A stretch of 34,698 bases of DNA from positions 1-34,698 of the forward strand of contig CAZIFQ010000035.1 in assembly GCA_964538375.1 (NCBI GenBank), written 5' to 3'. The notes below the pieces were generated by a model. It was not told the origin of the DNA. It saw only the letters and a list, made by a program, of their open reading frames with translations, and searched no databases. Below, one piece after another: positions 1-6,610 of this stretch. This DNA comes from JAUUZQ01 sp964538375 (GTDB lineage: Bacteria > Bacteroidota > Bacteroidia > Bacteroidales > GCA-2748055). Numbering within the stretch: position 1 is the stretch's first letter; each line of letters begins with the position of its first letter. Made by a program: the position numbers and the translations under genes.

Positions 1-45
1 GTTCAACACCGACTCATCGCTGGGTCTTGCAGACCGCTCAGAGTC

Positions 46-645
46 CTATTTATTATCGTAAGTATATTTATAATTCAATTCTAATTCATTTGAACCAGAT
101 TCAAAATTATATAAAACATCTCTGGTTCCACCAGTGAACTTATTTTCTAGATTTTTATCATATACTGCAATTAAGACCTCAAAACTCCATTCTCCAAAAA
201 TATTAGACGTTGAATTTTCAACTGCAGAAAATATTGTATTTGCTTCTATTTCTAAACTGTTATTGTCAATGTTGATATTACAAATAGGCTCTACTACTAT
301 ATATAAACTTCCAACACTTTCATTTTCTTGTGCCTTACAGTATAATAATTCGATATTTGAAAAATTTAGTTGTCCGTTCTCAATTGAATAATTACCTGCT
401 ATAATATCATGAATCTGATACTCACCTGGCCGATCGTTGAAAATAGCAAATGTTGTATCAATAAATGTATTATTCTCATTAAATGAGATTGTTTTAGAGT
501 CAGATATATACCAAGACCCAACTAATTCATTTTTTAAAAGACTGTCGGTAGATAAATCGTCTTCATTTTTTTCACATGAAAACAAGAATATTGTGATACT
601 CAACAATACTAATAGTCCTAATTTTAAATCAATTGTTTTTTTCAT
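46..645 (-). CDS. Lipocalin-like lipoprotein, hypothetical
   Basis: This 199-residue protein starts with a lipoprotein signal: a charged start (MKKTIDLK), a hydrophobic stretch and a lipobox ending in FSC at about residue 24, followed by an acidic linker (EKNEDD). It should therefore be exported and lipid-anchored. The mature part contains LVGSWYISDSKTISFNENNTF at about residues 41-61, which resembles the opening of Bacteroidota lipocalin-like domains (W-Y, then a predicted run of beta-strands). No catalytic motif is visible. The gene looks complete and ends in TAG 46 bases from the window edge. It is more AT-rich than mnmA beside it. The function is unknown and the lipocalin-like call rests only on the W-Y motif and beta-rich pattern. 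Confidence 0.65.
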   Translation of the reverse strand: MKKTIDLKLGLLVLLSITIFLFSCEKNEDDLSTDSLLKNELVGSWYISDSKTISFNENNTFIDTTFAIFNDRPGEYQIHDIIAGNYSIENGQLNFSNIELLYCKAQENESVGSLYIVVEPICNINIDNNSLEIEANTIFSAVENSTSNIFGEWSFEVLIAVYDKNLENKFTGGTRDVLYNFESGSNELELNYKYTYDNK

Positions 646-933
646 AACTATATAGAATTAAGAGTGGTAAAAAAAATATAAAGACATAGCCGCAAATGGT
701 ATGCCAAATATTGGCGCTAATTAAATATCCCCTACTCCATACACACACCTCACAAGCTGCATATATGCTTAGTTTTCAACTGATATCCGGGGAAGACACG
801 AATGATCTTAACTCATGCAGCGGTCTGTAAAGCCCTCCTTCGCCCAGGATTCGGAGGATGACGCGGGGCCGTTGTTCTTTCTTCATAAGCAAGGTAGGGA
901 AAATGTGGATGAAAGTGAGAACATCTCTCACGA

Positions 934-952
934 TCCCGATGATATATCGGGA
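934..952. repeat. Short palindrome (TCCCGAT/ATCGGGA)
   Basis: TCCCGAT at 934-940 and ATCGGGA at 946-952 form a 7-bp stem with a 5-base loop. GATCCCGAT...ATCGGGA palindromes are common between genes in Bacteroidota genomes. It sits just upstream of the mnmA promoter element and has no T-run, so it is not a convincing terminator. Confidence 0.4.
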
Positions 953-971
953 GAGTTTCTCATATTTTACC

Positions 972-979
972 TATTTTTG
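972..979 (+). promoter_or_regulatory. mnmA promoter, -7 element TATTTTTG
   Basis: TATTTTTG matches the Bacteroidota -7 consensus TAnnTTTG exactly and ends 18 bases before the ATG at 998. No clear -33 TTG is seen. Its position supports 998 over 815 as the mnmA start. Confidence 0.55.
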
Positions 980-997
980 CAGTCTATTTTTAAAATC

Positions 998-2173
998 ATG
1001 TCAAAACGAGTAGTAGTAGGATTATCGGGCGGAGTAGATTCCAGCGTGGCAGCATACCTCCTGAAAGAGCAGGGATATGATGTCGTTGCAGTGTTCATGG
1101 TGAACTGGCATGATAAGACCGGTGTGCTCGATGCTGATTGCCCCTGGGATGAAGATGTGGTTTTTGCTGAACTGGTGGCTAAGAAAATTGGGATTCCATT
1201 TCATGTGGTCGACTTAAGTAAACCTTACAAAAAAAGGGTTATCGATTACATGTTCTCAGAATATGAAAAAGGAAGAACACCGAATCCTGATGTGCTGTGC
1301 AACCGGGAAATAAAATTCGATGAGTTTTTAAAAGCCACTGAACCTTTCAAGGCAGATTATGTGGCTACCGGACATTACTGTAAAAAAGAAGAAGAGGTCA
1401 TTAACGGCGAAACCGTATATAAGCTCCTGGCTGGTGATGACCTGGGGAAGGAACAGAGCTATTTCCTTTGTCAGCTCAATCAAAAACAACTGAAGAACAC
1501 CCTCTTCCCTATCGGACACCTGCATAAATCAGAAGTAAGAAAAATTGCAAAGGTGCAAAAACTGGCTTCTGCAGATAAGAAGGATTCACAGGGTATATGC
1601 TTCGTGGGTAAAGTTCACCTGCCGGATTTCCTCCAGCAGAAACTTAAGCCAAAAGAGGGAAATATCTTTGAAATACCTGCTGACAGTAAGAAGTATGCAA
1701 CACAACCCAATGCAACAGAAAAAGAAATCTGCACTCCCCTATCCTACAGAATAAGTGATGGCGAGTTTGTTGGGAAACATCGTGGCGCACATTTTTTTAC
1801 CATCGGGCAAAGAAAAGGACTACAGGTGGGCGGAAAAGTTGAACCGCTTTTCGTTATCGCCACTGATGTTGTAAAAAACAGGATCTATGTCGGGCAGGGT
1901 CAATCGCATCCAGGACTGTTCCGCAGTGGACTGTTTATTAAAGAAGATGAGATCCATTGGGTACGTCCCGACCTCGCAATGAAAGTTGGTGAGAAACGGG
2001 ATTATATGACAAGAATTCGTTACCGCCAGGCGCTGCAGGAAGCCACGCTACACAAAACTGAAGAGGAGATGTATATTACTTTTAAAGAGCCACAAAGAGG
2101 CATCGCTTCAGGACAATTTGCCGCCTGGTACAGCGAGGGAGAGTTACTGGGTTCCGGGGTTATTGAGGAATGA
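998..2173 (+). CDS. mnmA: tRNA-specific 2-thiouridylase MnmA
   Basis: MnmA transfers sulfur to C2 of wobble uridine-34 in the tRNAs for Lys, Glu and Gln, using ATP and a persulfide carrier. From ATG 998 the protein has 391 residues. It shows the PP-loop SGGVDSS (10-16), the first catalytic cysteine in NPDVLCNREIKF (C101), the second in DSQGICFVG (C201) and a TIGQRKGL segment. A longer reading from 815 adds 61 residues without family resemblance; 998 is preferred because MSKRVVVGLSGGVDSS is the usual start and a TAnnTTTG element lies just upstream. Between the second cysteine and the TIGQRKGL segment there is an insertion of roughly 30 residues (about 220-255) compared with the proteobacterial enzyme. 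The gene appears monocistronic and faces cysH. Confidence 0.95.
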   Translation: MSKRVVVGLSGGVDSSVAAYLLKEQGYDVVAVFMVNWHDKTGVLDADCPWDEDVVFAELVAKKIGIPFHVVDLSKPYKKRVIDYMFSEYEKGRTPNPDVLCNREIKFDEFLKATEPFKADYVATGHYCKKEEEVINGETVYKLLAGDDLGKEQSYFLCQLNQKQLKNTLFPIGHLHKSEVRKIAKVQKLASADKKDSQGICFVGKVHLPDFLQQKLKPKEGNIFEIPADSKKYATQPNATEKEICTPLSYRISDGEFVGKHRGAHFFTIGQRKGLQVGGKVEPLFVIATDVVKNRIYVGQGQSHPGLFRSGLFIKEDEIHWVRPDLAMKVGEKRDYMTRIRYRQALQEATLHKTEEEMYITFKEPQRGIASGQFAAWYSEGELLGSGVIEE

Positions 2174-2243
2174 GCTAATGAGTTAATGGGATAATGAGCT
2201 AATGAGCTAATGAGTTAATGAGTTAATGGGTTAATGAGCTAAT
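2172..2243. repeat. Tandem 8-bp repeat (GAGYTAAT x9)
   Basis: Nine consecutive 8-base units of the form GAGCTAAT, GAGTTAAT or GGGTTAAT/GGGATAAT fill 72 bases. The first unit overlaps the last two bases of the mnmA TGA stop. It sits between the convergent ends of mnmA and cysH. Low-complexity arrays of this kind are common between genes in Bacteroidota, and copy number probably varies by slippage. Confidence 0.85.
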
Positions 2244-2281
2244 GAGAACTGCCTGATACCCGATCCCTGATACCTACCCCC

Positions 2282-2995
2282 CTAATCTCTCTTATGCAAC
2301 CCACACTCCTTCTGCTCATCTTCTTCCCACCACCATCGTCCGGCTTTAAAATCTTCACCGGGTTTAATGGCCCTGGTACAGGGTTGACAGCCAATACTTG
2401 AAAATCCACGTTCATGCAGCAAATTGTAAGGGACATCGTTCTCTTTGATATACTCCCAGACATCATCTTCCCGCCATTCGATCAGGGGATTGATCTTGAT
2501 CAGCTTATTTTGCTCATCCCATTCCACCAGTTTCGAAAAGAACCGGCTTACAGACTGGTCCTTTCGCAGGCCACAGATCCAAACATCAAGGTCTTTGAAT
2601 GCACGCATCAGTGGTTCGACTTTGCGAATGCCACAACATAATTTGCGATTCTCCACACTTTTATAAAAAAGGTTCATCCCTTTTTCCTTCACCATTTTTT
2701 CAACGGCTTTCCTTTCCGGAAAAAAAACCTCTATATCAATATCGTACTTGTTCTTGGTATTGTCAATCAGGTTATAAGTTTCCGGGAACAAACGCCCGGT
2801 ATCCAGTGTAAAAATTCGTGCACCTTTATCGATCCCTGCCACCATCTCAGTCAGCACCTGGTCTTCAGCACCCATACTGGTTGATAAAGCAATTCTTCCT
2901 TTGTATTCATCCAGGAAAAATGCCAACACTTCCTTCGGGTCTTTGCCAGACCAATCCTCGTTCCATTTATCAATCTTCTCCTTCAATTCTTTCAT
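2282..2995 (-). CDS. cysH: Assimilatory adenylyl-sulfate (APS) reductase, CysH family
   Basis: CysH-family enzymes reduce activated sulfate to sulfite in cytoplasmic sulfate assimilation, with thioredoxin as electron donor. This 237-residue protein has the PP-loop-like LSTSMGAEDQ (38-46), the IFTLDTGRLFPETY segment (61-74) and the [4Fe-4S] ligand pattern of APS-using enzymes: C120-C121 and C203-x-x-C206. These cysteines are absent from PAPS reductases, so APS is the likely substrate. The catalytic cysteine is C231 in ECGLH, six residues before the C-terminus. ATG 2995 gives the normal family N-terminus. A promoter element lies 20 bases upstream, in the short gap after the nucleotidyltransferase gene, so it may be transcribed separately. 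No ATP sulfurylase or sulfite reductase gene is in the window. Confidence 0.92.
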   Translation of the reverse strand: MKELKEKIDKWNEDWSGKDPKEVLAFFLDEYKGRIALSTSMGAEDQVLTEMVAGIDKGARIFTLDTGRLFPETYNLIDNTKNKYDIDIEVFFPERKAVEKMVKEKGMNLFYKSVENRKLCCGIRKVEPLMRAFKDLDVWICGLRKDQSVSRFFSKLVEWDEQNKLIKINPLIEWREDDVWEYIKENDVPYNLLHERGFSSIGCQPCTRAIKPGEDFKAGRWWWEEDEQKECGLHKRD

Positions 2996-3015
2996 CTGCT
3001 ATTTTTTTCGACGTG

Positions 3016-3023
3016 CAAATATA
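3016..3023 (-). promoter_or_regulatory. cysH promoter, -7 element TATATTTG
   Basis: Read on the minus strand, TATATTTG matches TAnnTTTG exactly and ends 20 bases before the cysH ATG. It lies inside the 33-base gap between the two genes, which suggests cysH has its own start even if the upstream operon reads through. Confidence 0.5.
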
Positions 3024-3028
3024 AGTAT

Positions 3029-3745
3029 TTAACCGATTCCGCGGTATTTAAAATTCCCCGGATGTGCCATATCCACCCATTCATCCTCGCTGTGGTCATA
3101 CAGATAGATGGGATGCTGCTTTGATAATTCGAGGTATTGCTTTGTTATAGAGAAAGGTCCTTTTTGATCCAGAAGCGGGAAAATGGTATCACTTATGACA
3201 TGAATTCCTGAAAAGGCTGTTGAACCCAGGTTTTTTTCATCCCGAGTAATAATGGTTTCGCCAGTTTGATTGTTTTTCCAGCCACAGAGCAGGTGCTCTT
3301 TATTCATCAAAAAATTCCTGCTGGTGTCCCGCTGCTTAACAGCCAGGGTAGCCAGCCGATCACTTCCCAGGTGCGCTTCAACAAGCTTATTGATATCAAT
3401 AGATGACTGAATATCTATATTGTATACCAAAAACGGGCCCCTTCCCTCGAAAAACCACTTTGCCTTGTTGATACCTCCACCGGTATCCATTAATTCTTTC
3501 CGTTCTTCAGAAAATTCGATAGAGATACCGAAACTATTGTTTTCTTCAATGTATGCTATGATTTGATCTGCAAGGTGGTGAACATTGATAAGCACTTCCT
3601 TTATCCCGGCATCTTTGAGTTTCCTTATTACATGCTCAAGCATGGGTGAGCCCTTGTATTTCAACAGCGCTTTGGGGGTATGGTCGGTCAGGGGCCGTAA
3701 GCGGGTTCCCATTCCGGCAGCAAGAATCATTGCCCTTGGTATCAT
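3029..3745 (-). CDS. MurU-like sugar-1-phosphate nucleotidyltransferase
   Basis: This 238-residue cytoplasmic enzyme has the sugar nucleotidyltransferase signature at its N-terminus: LAAGMGTRLRPLTDHTPKAL (8-27), with the GxGTRxRPxT phosphate-binding loop and a following lysine. The segment ELMDTGGGI (about 89-97) resembles the ETGGGI of MurU, and YNID (about 113-116) supplies a metal-binding aspartate. MurU makes UDP-MurNAc from MurNAc-1-phosphate in cell-wall recycling. The short length (no acyltransferase domain) and the AmgK-like kinase gene just upstream support that role. It is the last gene of a minus-strand operon, 7 bases after a 44-residue small gene. Other sugar-1-phosphates are possible substrates, so I give no gene symbol. 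Confidence 0.8.
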   Translation of the reverse strand: MIPRAMILAAGMGTRLRPLTDHTPKALLKYKGSPMLEHVIRKLKDAGIKEVLINVHHLADQIIAYIEENNSFGISIEFSEERKELMDTGGGINKAKWFFEGRGPFLVYNIDIQSSIDINKLVEAHLGSDRLATLAVKQRDTSRNFLMNKEHLLCGWKNNQTGETIITRDEKNLGSTAFSGIHVISDTIFPLLDQKGPFSITKQYLELSKQHPIYLYDHSEDEWVDMAHPGNFKYRGIG

Positions 3746-3752
3746 TGGATTA

Positions 3753-3887
3753 TTATATTTTTTTTGGTTTGCAGCACCATTTTTCTCTGGAAGAATAAAT
3801 ATCGCACTTTTTACAGTAATACTTTGGCTTCTTGTCCATCATTTTCAGCTCCAGCAACTCGTAATCTGTGCACAACTTCTTGCTCAT
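3753..3887 (-). CDS. Small Cys-rich (zinc-knuckle-like) protein, 44 residues
   Basis: Reading the minus strand from ATG at 3887 gives a 44-residue protein ending in TAA at 3753. It contains C6, a CxxC pair (YYCKKC, C25 and C28) and an adjacent pair C38-C39 in KWCCKPKK. The C-terminal half is strongly basic. The CxxC plus CC spacing looks like a small zinc-binding knuckle, but the metal is inferred. It sits 43 bases downstream of the kinase/RapZ gene and 7 bases upstream of the nucleotidyltransferase gene on the same strand, so it is almost certainly in that operon. I have a vague memory of similar tiny proteins in other Bacteroidales but cannot name a family. It is short enough to be missed by length-filtered gene callers. 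Confidence 0.65.
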   Translation of the reverse strand: MSKKLCTDYELLELKMMDKKPKYYCKKCDIYSSREKWCCKPKKI

Positions 3888-3930
3888 CTAAATTCCTTTG
3901 AGCAGAAAACACGCAACTCCCGAAAATGTT

Positions 3931-5349
3931 TTAAAATTTCAATCCTAATTCACGATGAGCTTCAATGACTTTTACACCCTCTCTTTCCCTGAACCTTTCT
4001 GAAATCATTCTGGCAGCATAAACGGACCTGTGTTTTCCCCCGGTACATCCGAAAGAAATCATCAGGTTTTTATATCCTGACTTCTGATAAGAGCCGACAG
4101 CATCACTGATTTGTGAATCAACCTGGTCGAGAAAAACATCCATTCTTTCATTCTTCTTAAAGAAATCGTGGATCTCCTTGTCAAGCCCGGTGAATTCTTT
4201 CAACTCTTCATGCCAGTATGGATTATCCAGGAACCTGCAATCGTAGACGAAGCCCCCACCGTTTCCCGTGATATCGTCGGGCAAATTCTTTCGATATGAA
4301 AAACTGGTAATGGAAAGTGTCACGCCATCAAACGCTCCCGGGGGCGATGGGTATTCCATCTTTTTATCCGCCAGCTGATGCAGAATTTCTGACAGGTAGG
4401 TCGGCAGTGATTCAGTATCGATATTCCTGAGGACACAATGAAGGTTTTTCAATCCAACAGGGATACTCTGGAGAAAGATAACATTCTTCTCAATGATCCC
4501 GCGCAAGCCATAGGCACCCAGGGCCTGTAAAATCCGGATAACGGCAAGCTGGTAAAACTCCTCCTTAAATTTATTCCGATCTATGTCCTTGCGTTTAGAT
4601 ATGGTATCTAAATAATATTTTACCAGTGTGCTTCTAAATTCCAGGTCCATATCCACTCTTGCCTCAAAAACCAACGATGCAAGGTCATACTGCAGCGGGC
4701 CCTGTCTCCCACCCTGAAAATCTATGAAGTAAAGCTCATCATCCCTGAGCATGATGTTCCTTGTCTGGAAATCGCGAAACATGAAACTTTCATTTTCTAT
4801 TCCTGAGAGTCGGTCAGCAAAATCAATGAACGCCTCTTCAAGTTTCTGTTCATCAATCTCAATGCCCGACATCTTTAGAAAATAATACTTGAAATGATTC
4901 AGATCCCACAAAATGGATTGCCTGTCGAATTCCGGACGCGGAACACATATTGAATAGTTCGCTCCCTCATGTCCTTCCAGCTGGAGCTCAATCAACTGAT
5001 CTATTGCTTTTTTGTAATATGCACTAATATCAGACAGCTTCCCTTCTTGCTTTTGCTTCATGACCAGGTCGTGCATGGATTGATCTCCAAGGTCTTCCTG
5101 CAGGTAGTATAACTTATCCTCGCTAACGATAAATACTTCTGGCACATTCAATCCCTTCTCCCGAAAATGACTGGCAAAAGTAACAAAGGCAGTAGTCTCC
5201 AGCACATTCGGTGAATAAGTGCCGATAAGTGTTTGATCTCCACTAAAAATCCGGTAATATTTCCTGCTGGAAACTGACCTGGGAATATGCTCAATCCGGT
5301 CGGCTTCACGCCCTGAATATTTTTTGTATAAGCGTAGTAATTCTTCCAT
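3931..5349 (-). CDS. AmgK-like sugar kinase fused to a RapZ C-terminal domain
   Basis: This 472-residue protein has two parts. Residues 1 to about 330 are an aminoglycoside-phosphotransferase fold: FRDFQTRN (191-198) is the catalytic loop with D193 as likely base (the usual first His is Arg), and FIDFQGG...GPLQYDLASL (208-226) is the metal-binding DFQ loop plus the GPxxYDL stretch seen in the MurNAc/GlcNAc kinase AmgK. Residues about 343-472 match the RapZ C-terminal domain: VYDCRFLDNPYW, a TGLDK segment and the diagnostic GCTGGKHRSV (434-443). In E. coli RapZ that half binds glucosamine-6-phosphate and RNA; RapZ's own N-terminal NTPase half is absent here. The ATG lies 5 bases after the DUF554 stop, and a MurU-like gene follows. 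Likely role: phosphorylation of a muropeptide sugar with amino-sugar sensing. The fusion is seen in the sequence; the activity is inferred. Confidence 0.82.
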   Translation of the reverse strand: MEELLRLYKKYSGREADRIEHIPRSVSSRKYYRIFSGDQTLIGTYSPNVLETTAFVTFASHFREKGLNVPEVFIVSEDKLYYLQEDLGDQSMHDLVMKQKQEGKLSDISAYYKKAIDQLIELQLEGHEGANYSICVPRPEFDRQSILWDLNHFKYYFLKMSGIEIDEQKLEEAFIDFADRLSGIENESFMFRDFQTRNIMLRDDELYFIDFQGGRQGPLQYDLASLVFEARVDMDLEFRSTLVKYYLDTISKRKDIDRNKFKEEFYQLAVIRILQALGAYGLRGIIEKNVIFLQSIPVGLKNLHCVLRNIDTESLPTYLSEILHQLADKKMEYPSPPGAFDGVTLSITSFSYRKNLPDDITGNGGGFVYDCRFLDNPYWHEELKEFTGLDKEIHDFFKKNERMDVFLDQVDSQISDAVGSYQKSGYKNLMISFGCTGGKHRSVYAARMISERFREREGVKVIEAHRELGLKF

Positions 5350-5354
5350 TTCAG

Positions 5355-6050
5355 CTAAAGTTTATCCAGCAGGGGCGCAAGATATTTGGCCAGGATCACC
5401 ACCACTACCAGGGCAGGAAGCATATTCATTACCCTGACTTTTTTTACTTCCAACAAGGTAAATCCCAATCCAATTAATAAAATACCACCTACAGCTGAGA
5501 GTTCTGCAATAATGGGAACAGATAATGTTTCACTGATATAGGAAGCACCAAGCGTGAGGCCGCCCTGGTATAATAAGAGGGGGATTGCTGAGAAAATCAC
5601 CCCCGCGCCCAGAGCAGAGGCCAGGGCCATGGACGAAAAACCATCCATCAATGATTTTGTCAAAAGCAGGTTAGGCTTGCCTCCCAGTCCCTCCTCAATG
5701 GCTCCCAGGATAGTAAGAGATCCCATACAGAATATGAGGAATGCCGTGATGAAACCTTCAGCAAAACTATCATTTCCTGATTTTACTTTCTTCTTAACGA
5801 AATCTGCAAACTTGCTCATTCCCTTTTCCAGGTTCCACCATTCGCCCAGCAATGTTCCGATCAGCAAGCTGAAGATCATTATCATGATATTCTGCGTTTC
5901 CAGGGCCATTTTCACCCCAAGGAAGAGGGTAAATAATCCAAATACCTGGAAAATAACCTGGATATAGCGTTCAGGTAATCTCGATCGGATAATTAATCCA
6001 ATAGTACTTCCAAGCAGGACAGTGCCCACATTTATTAAAGTTCCTGTCAT
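5355..6050 (-). CDS. DUF554 family membrane protein
   Basis: A 231-residue, very hydrophobic protein with about six to seven predicted membrane segments. The opening MTGTLINVGTVLLGSTIGL, the LIGTLLGEWWNLEKGM stretch (about 80-95) and FCMGSLTILGAIEEGL (about 107-122) are typical of DUF554 (YqgA/YdfK-like) proteins. Their biochemical function is unknown, though they resemble small transporters. It is the first intact gene of the minus-strand operon with the kinase/RapZ fusion and MurU-like genes, with only 5 bases between its stop and the next start. It could move a cell-wall sugar or a related metabolite, but that is only guilt by association. Confidence 0.85.
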   Translation of the reverse strand: MTGTLINVGTVLLGSTIGLIIRSRLPERYIQVIFQVFGLFTLFLGVKMALETQNIMIMIFSLLIGTLLGEWWNLEKGMSKFADFVKKKVKSGNDSFAEGFITAFLIFCMGSLTILGAIEEGLGGKPNLLLTKSLMDGFSSMALASALGAGVIFSAIPLLLYQGGLTLGASYISETLSVPIIAELSAVGGILLIGLGFTLLEVKKVRVMNMLPALVVVVILAKYLAPLLDKL

Positions 6051-6069
6051 AATGTAGATTTGAAAGATA

Positions 6070-6500
6070 CTATTTTCTTTTTACAGAAAATGCATATGTC
6101 ATGGCTATGGTTCGATAAATAATATGTCCAAATTTAGTATAGGGCAGGTAGATAATAACAAACCAAACACATACCAGGTGGAAAAAATACAGGTGATAAG
6201 CACAGGACCAGTCCAGGAACCTGCCCATCTCCACAACTACTCCTGAAGCAGTCAGCAGGAACATTGATCCCAGCAACAACCAGTCGGTAAAAGTACTTTT
6301 TTCACTTCCCGGTTTTTTGACAATACGATTATAGATCATAATGCCTAACCCGGTGAAAAGCATTATTGAAGAAAGGTTCCCCAGTATTTTAAACGGATTT
6401 GTTAAGGCAAGGGGATATCTTTCCGGGGAAATGGTTTCACATCAGGTGAGAGATTGCATACAACCGAACAGGCACCACAGAAGGCTTGTTTAGAATAATT
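6070..6500 (-). pseudogene. Decayed QmoC-like Fe-S/membrane subunit remnant
   Basis: Two pieces of one gene lie in different frames. The upstream piece (6500 to 6402, minus strand) has no start codon and reads CGACSVVCNLSPDVKPFPRK before a stop. This is the CxxCxxxC ferredoxin motif followed by LSP...PFPRK, as in the N-terminus of QmoC/HdrC-type subunits. The downstream piece (about 6430 to 6070) reads RYPLALTNPFKILGNLSS and runs on through a 97-residue open frame from ATG 6363, with about three membrane segments as in the QmoC/HdrE membrane half. The middle of the gene, probably well over 100 residues, is missing. The 97-residue frame might still be translated, but it looks like a leftover. 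QmoC passes electrons between quinone and heterodisulfide-reductase-like partners, and none is present here. Confidence 0.7.
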
Positions 6501-6506
6501 TTAAGC

Positions 6507-6535
6507 AAACAAAAAGCCCCGGTTTCCCGAGGCTC
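6507..6535 (-). terminator. Terminator after the ClC gene
   Basis: On the minus strand an AGCCTCGGG/CCGGGGCT-type stem (core 6515-6534, loop AAA, one imperfect pair) is followed directly by TTTTTG. It lies about 75 bases past the stop of the ClC gene, whose transcript it should end, and just upstream of the QmoC-like remnant. Confidence 0.75.
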
Positions 6536-6610
6536 AATGCTTATACCCTAAAACTAAATCTATGAACTACAACTATATATACGCAATACCATAGATAAGG
6601 TTACAGTAAA

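Larger units (their letters stand above)
646..997. other. Intergenic region upstream of mnmA
   Basis: I see no gene in this 352-base stretch. The mnmA reading frame stays open back to 815, but that extension lacks family resemblance and is read here as non-coding. The part from about 815 to 900 is clearly more GC-rich than its surroundings. A short hairpin lies at 934-952 and the mnmA promoter element at 972-979. Confidence 0.5.

Noticed and set aside
30..828. CAGACCGCT at 30-38 and AGCGGTCTG at 820-828 as inverted ends of an inserted element carrying the lipoprotein gene
   Set aside because: Only 9 bases match, no transposase or target duplication is seen, and chance is a sufficient explanation.
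815..997. N-terminal extension of mnmA by 61 residues
   Set aside because: The extension has no MnmA resemblance, contains a palindrome and a promoter element, and the family start fits ATG 998.
3585..3968. 127-residue plus-strand open frame across the nucleotidyltransferase start and the small Cys-rich gene
   Set aside because: It is antisense to two better-supported minus-strand genes and the start of a third, and shows no domain.
6070..6363. A functional 97-residue small membrane protein
   Set aside because: The homology-like text continues upstream of the ATG (NPFKILGNLSS) and an out-of-frame Fe-S piece lies just beyond, so a decayed larger gene explains it better.
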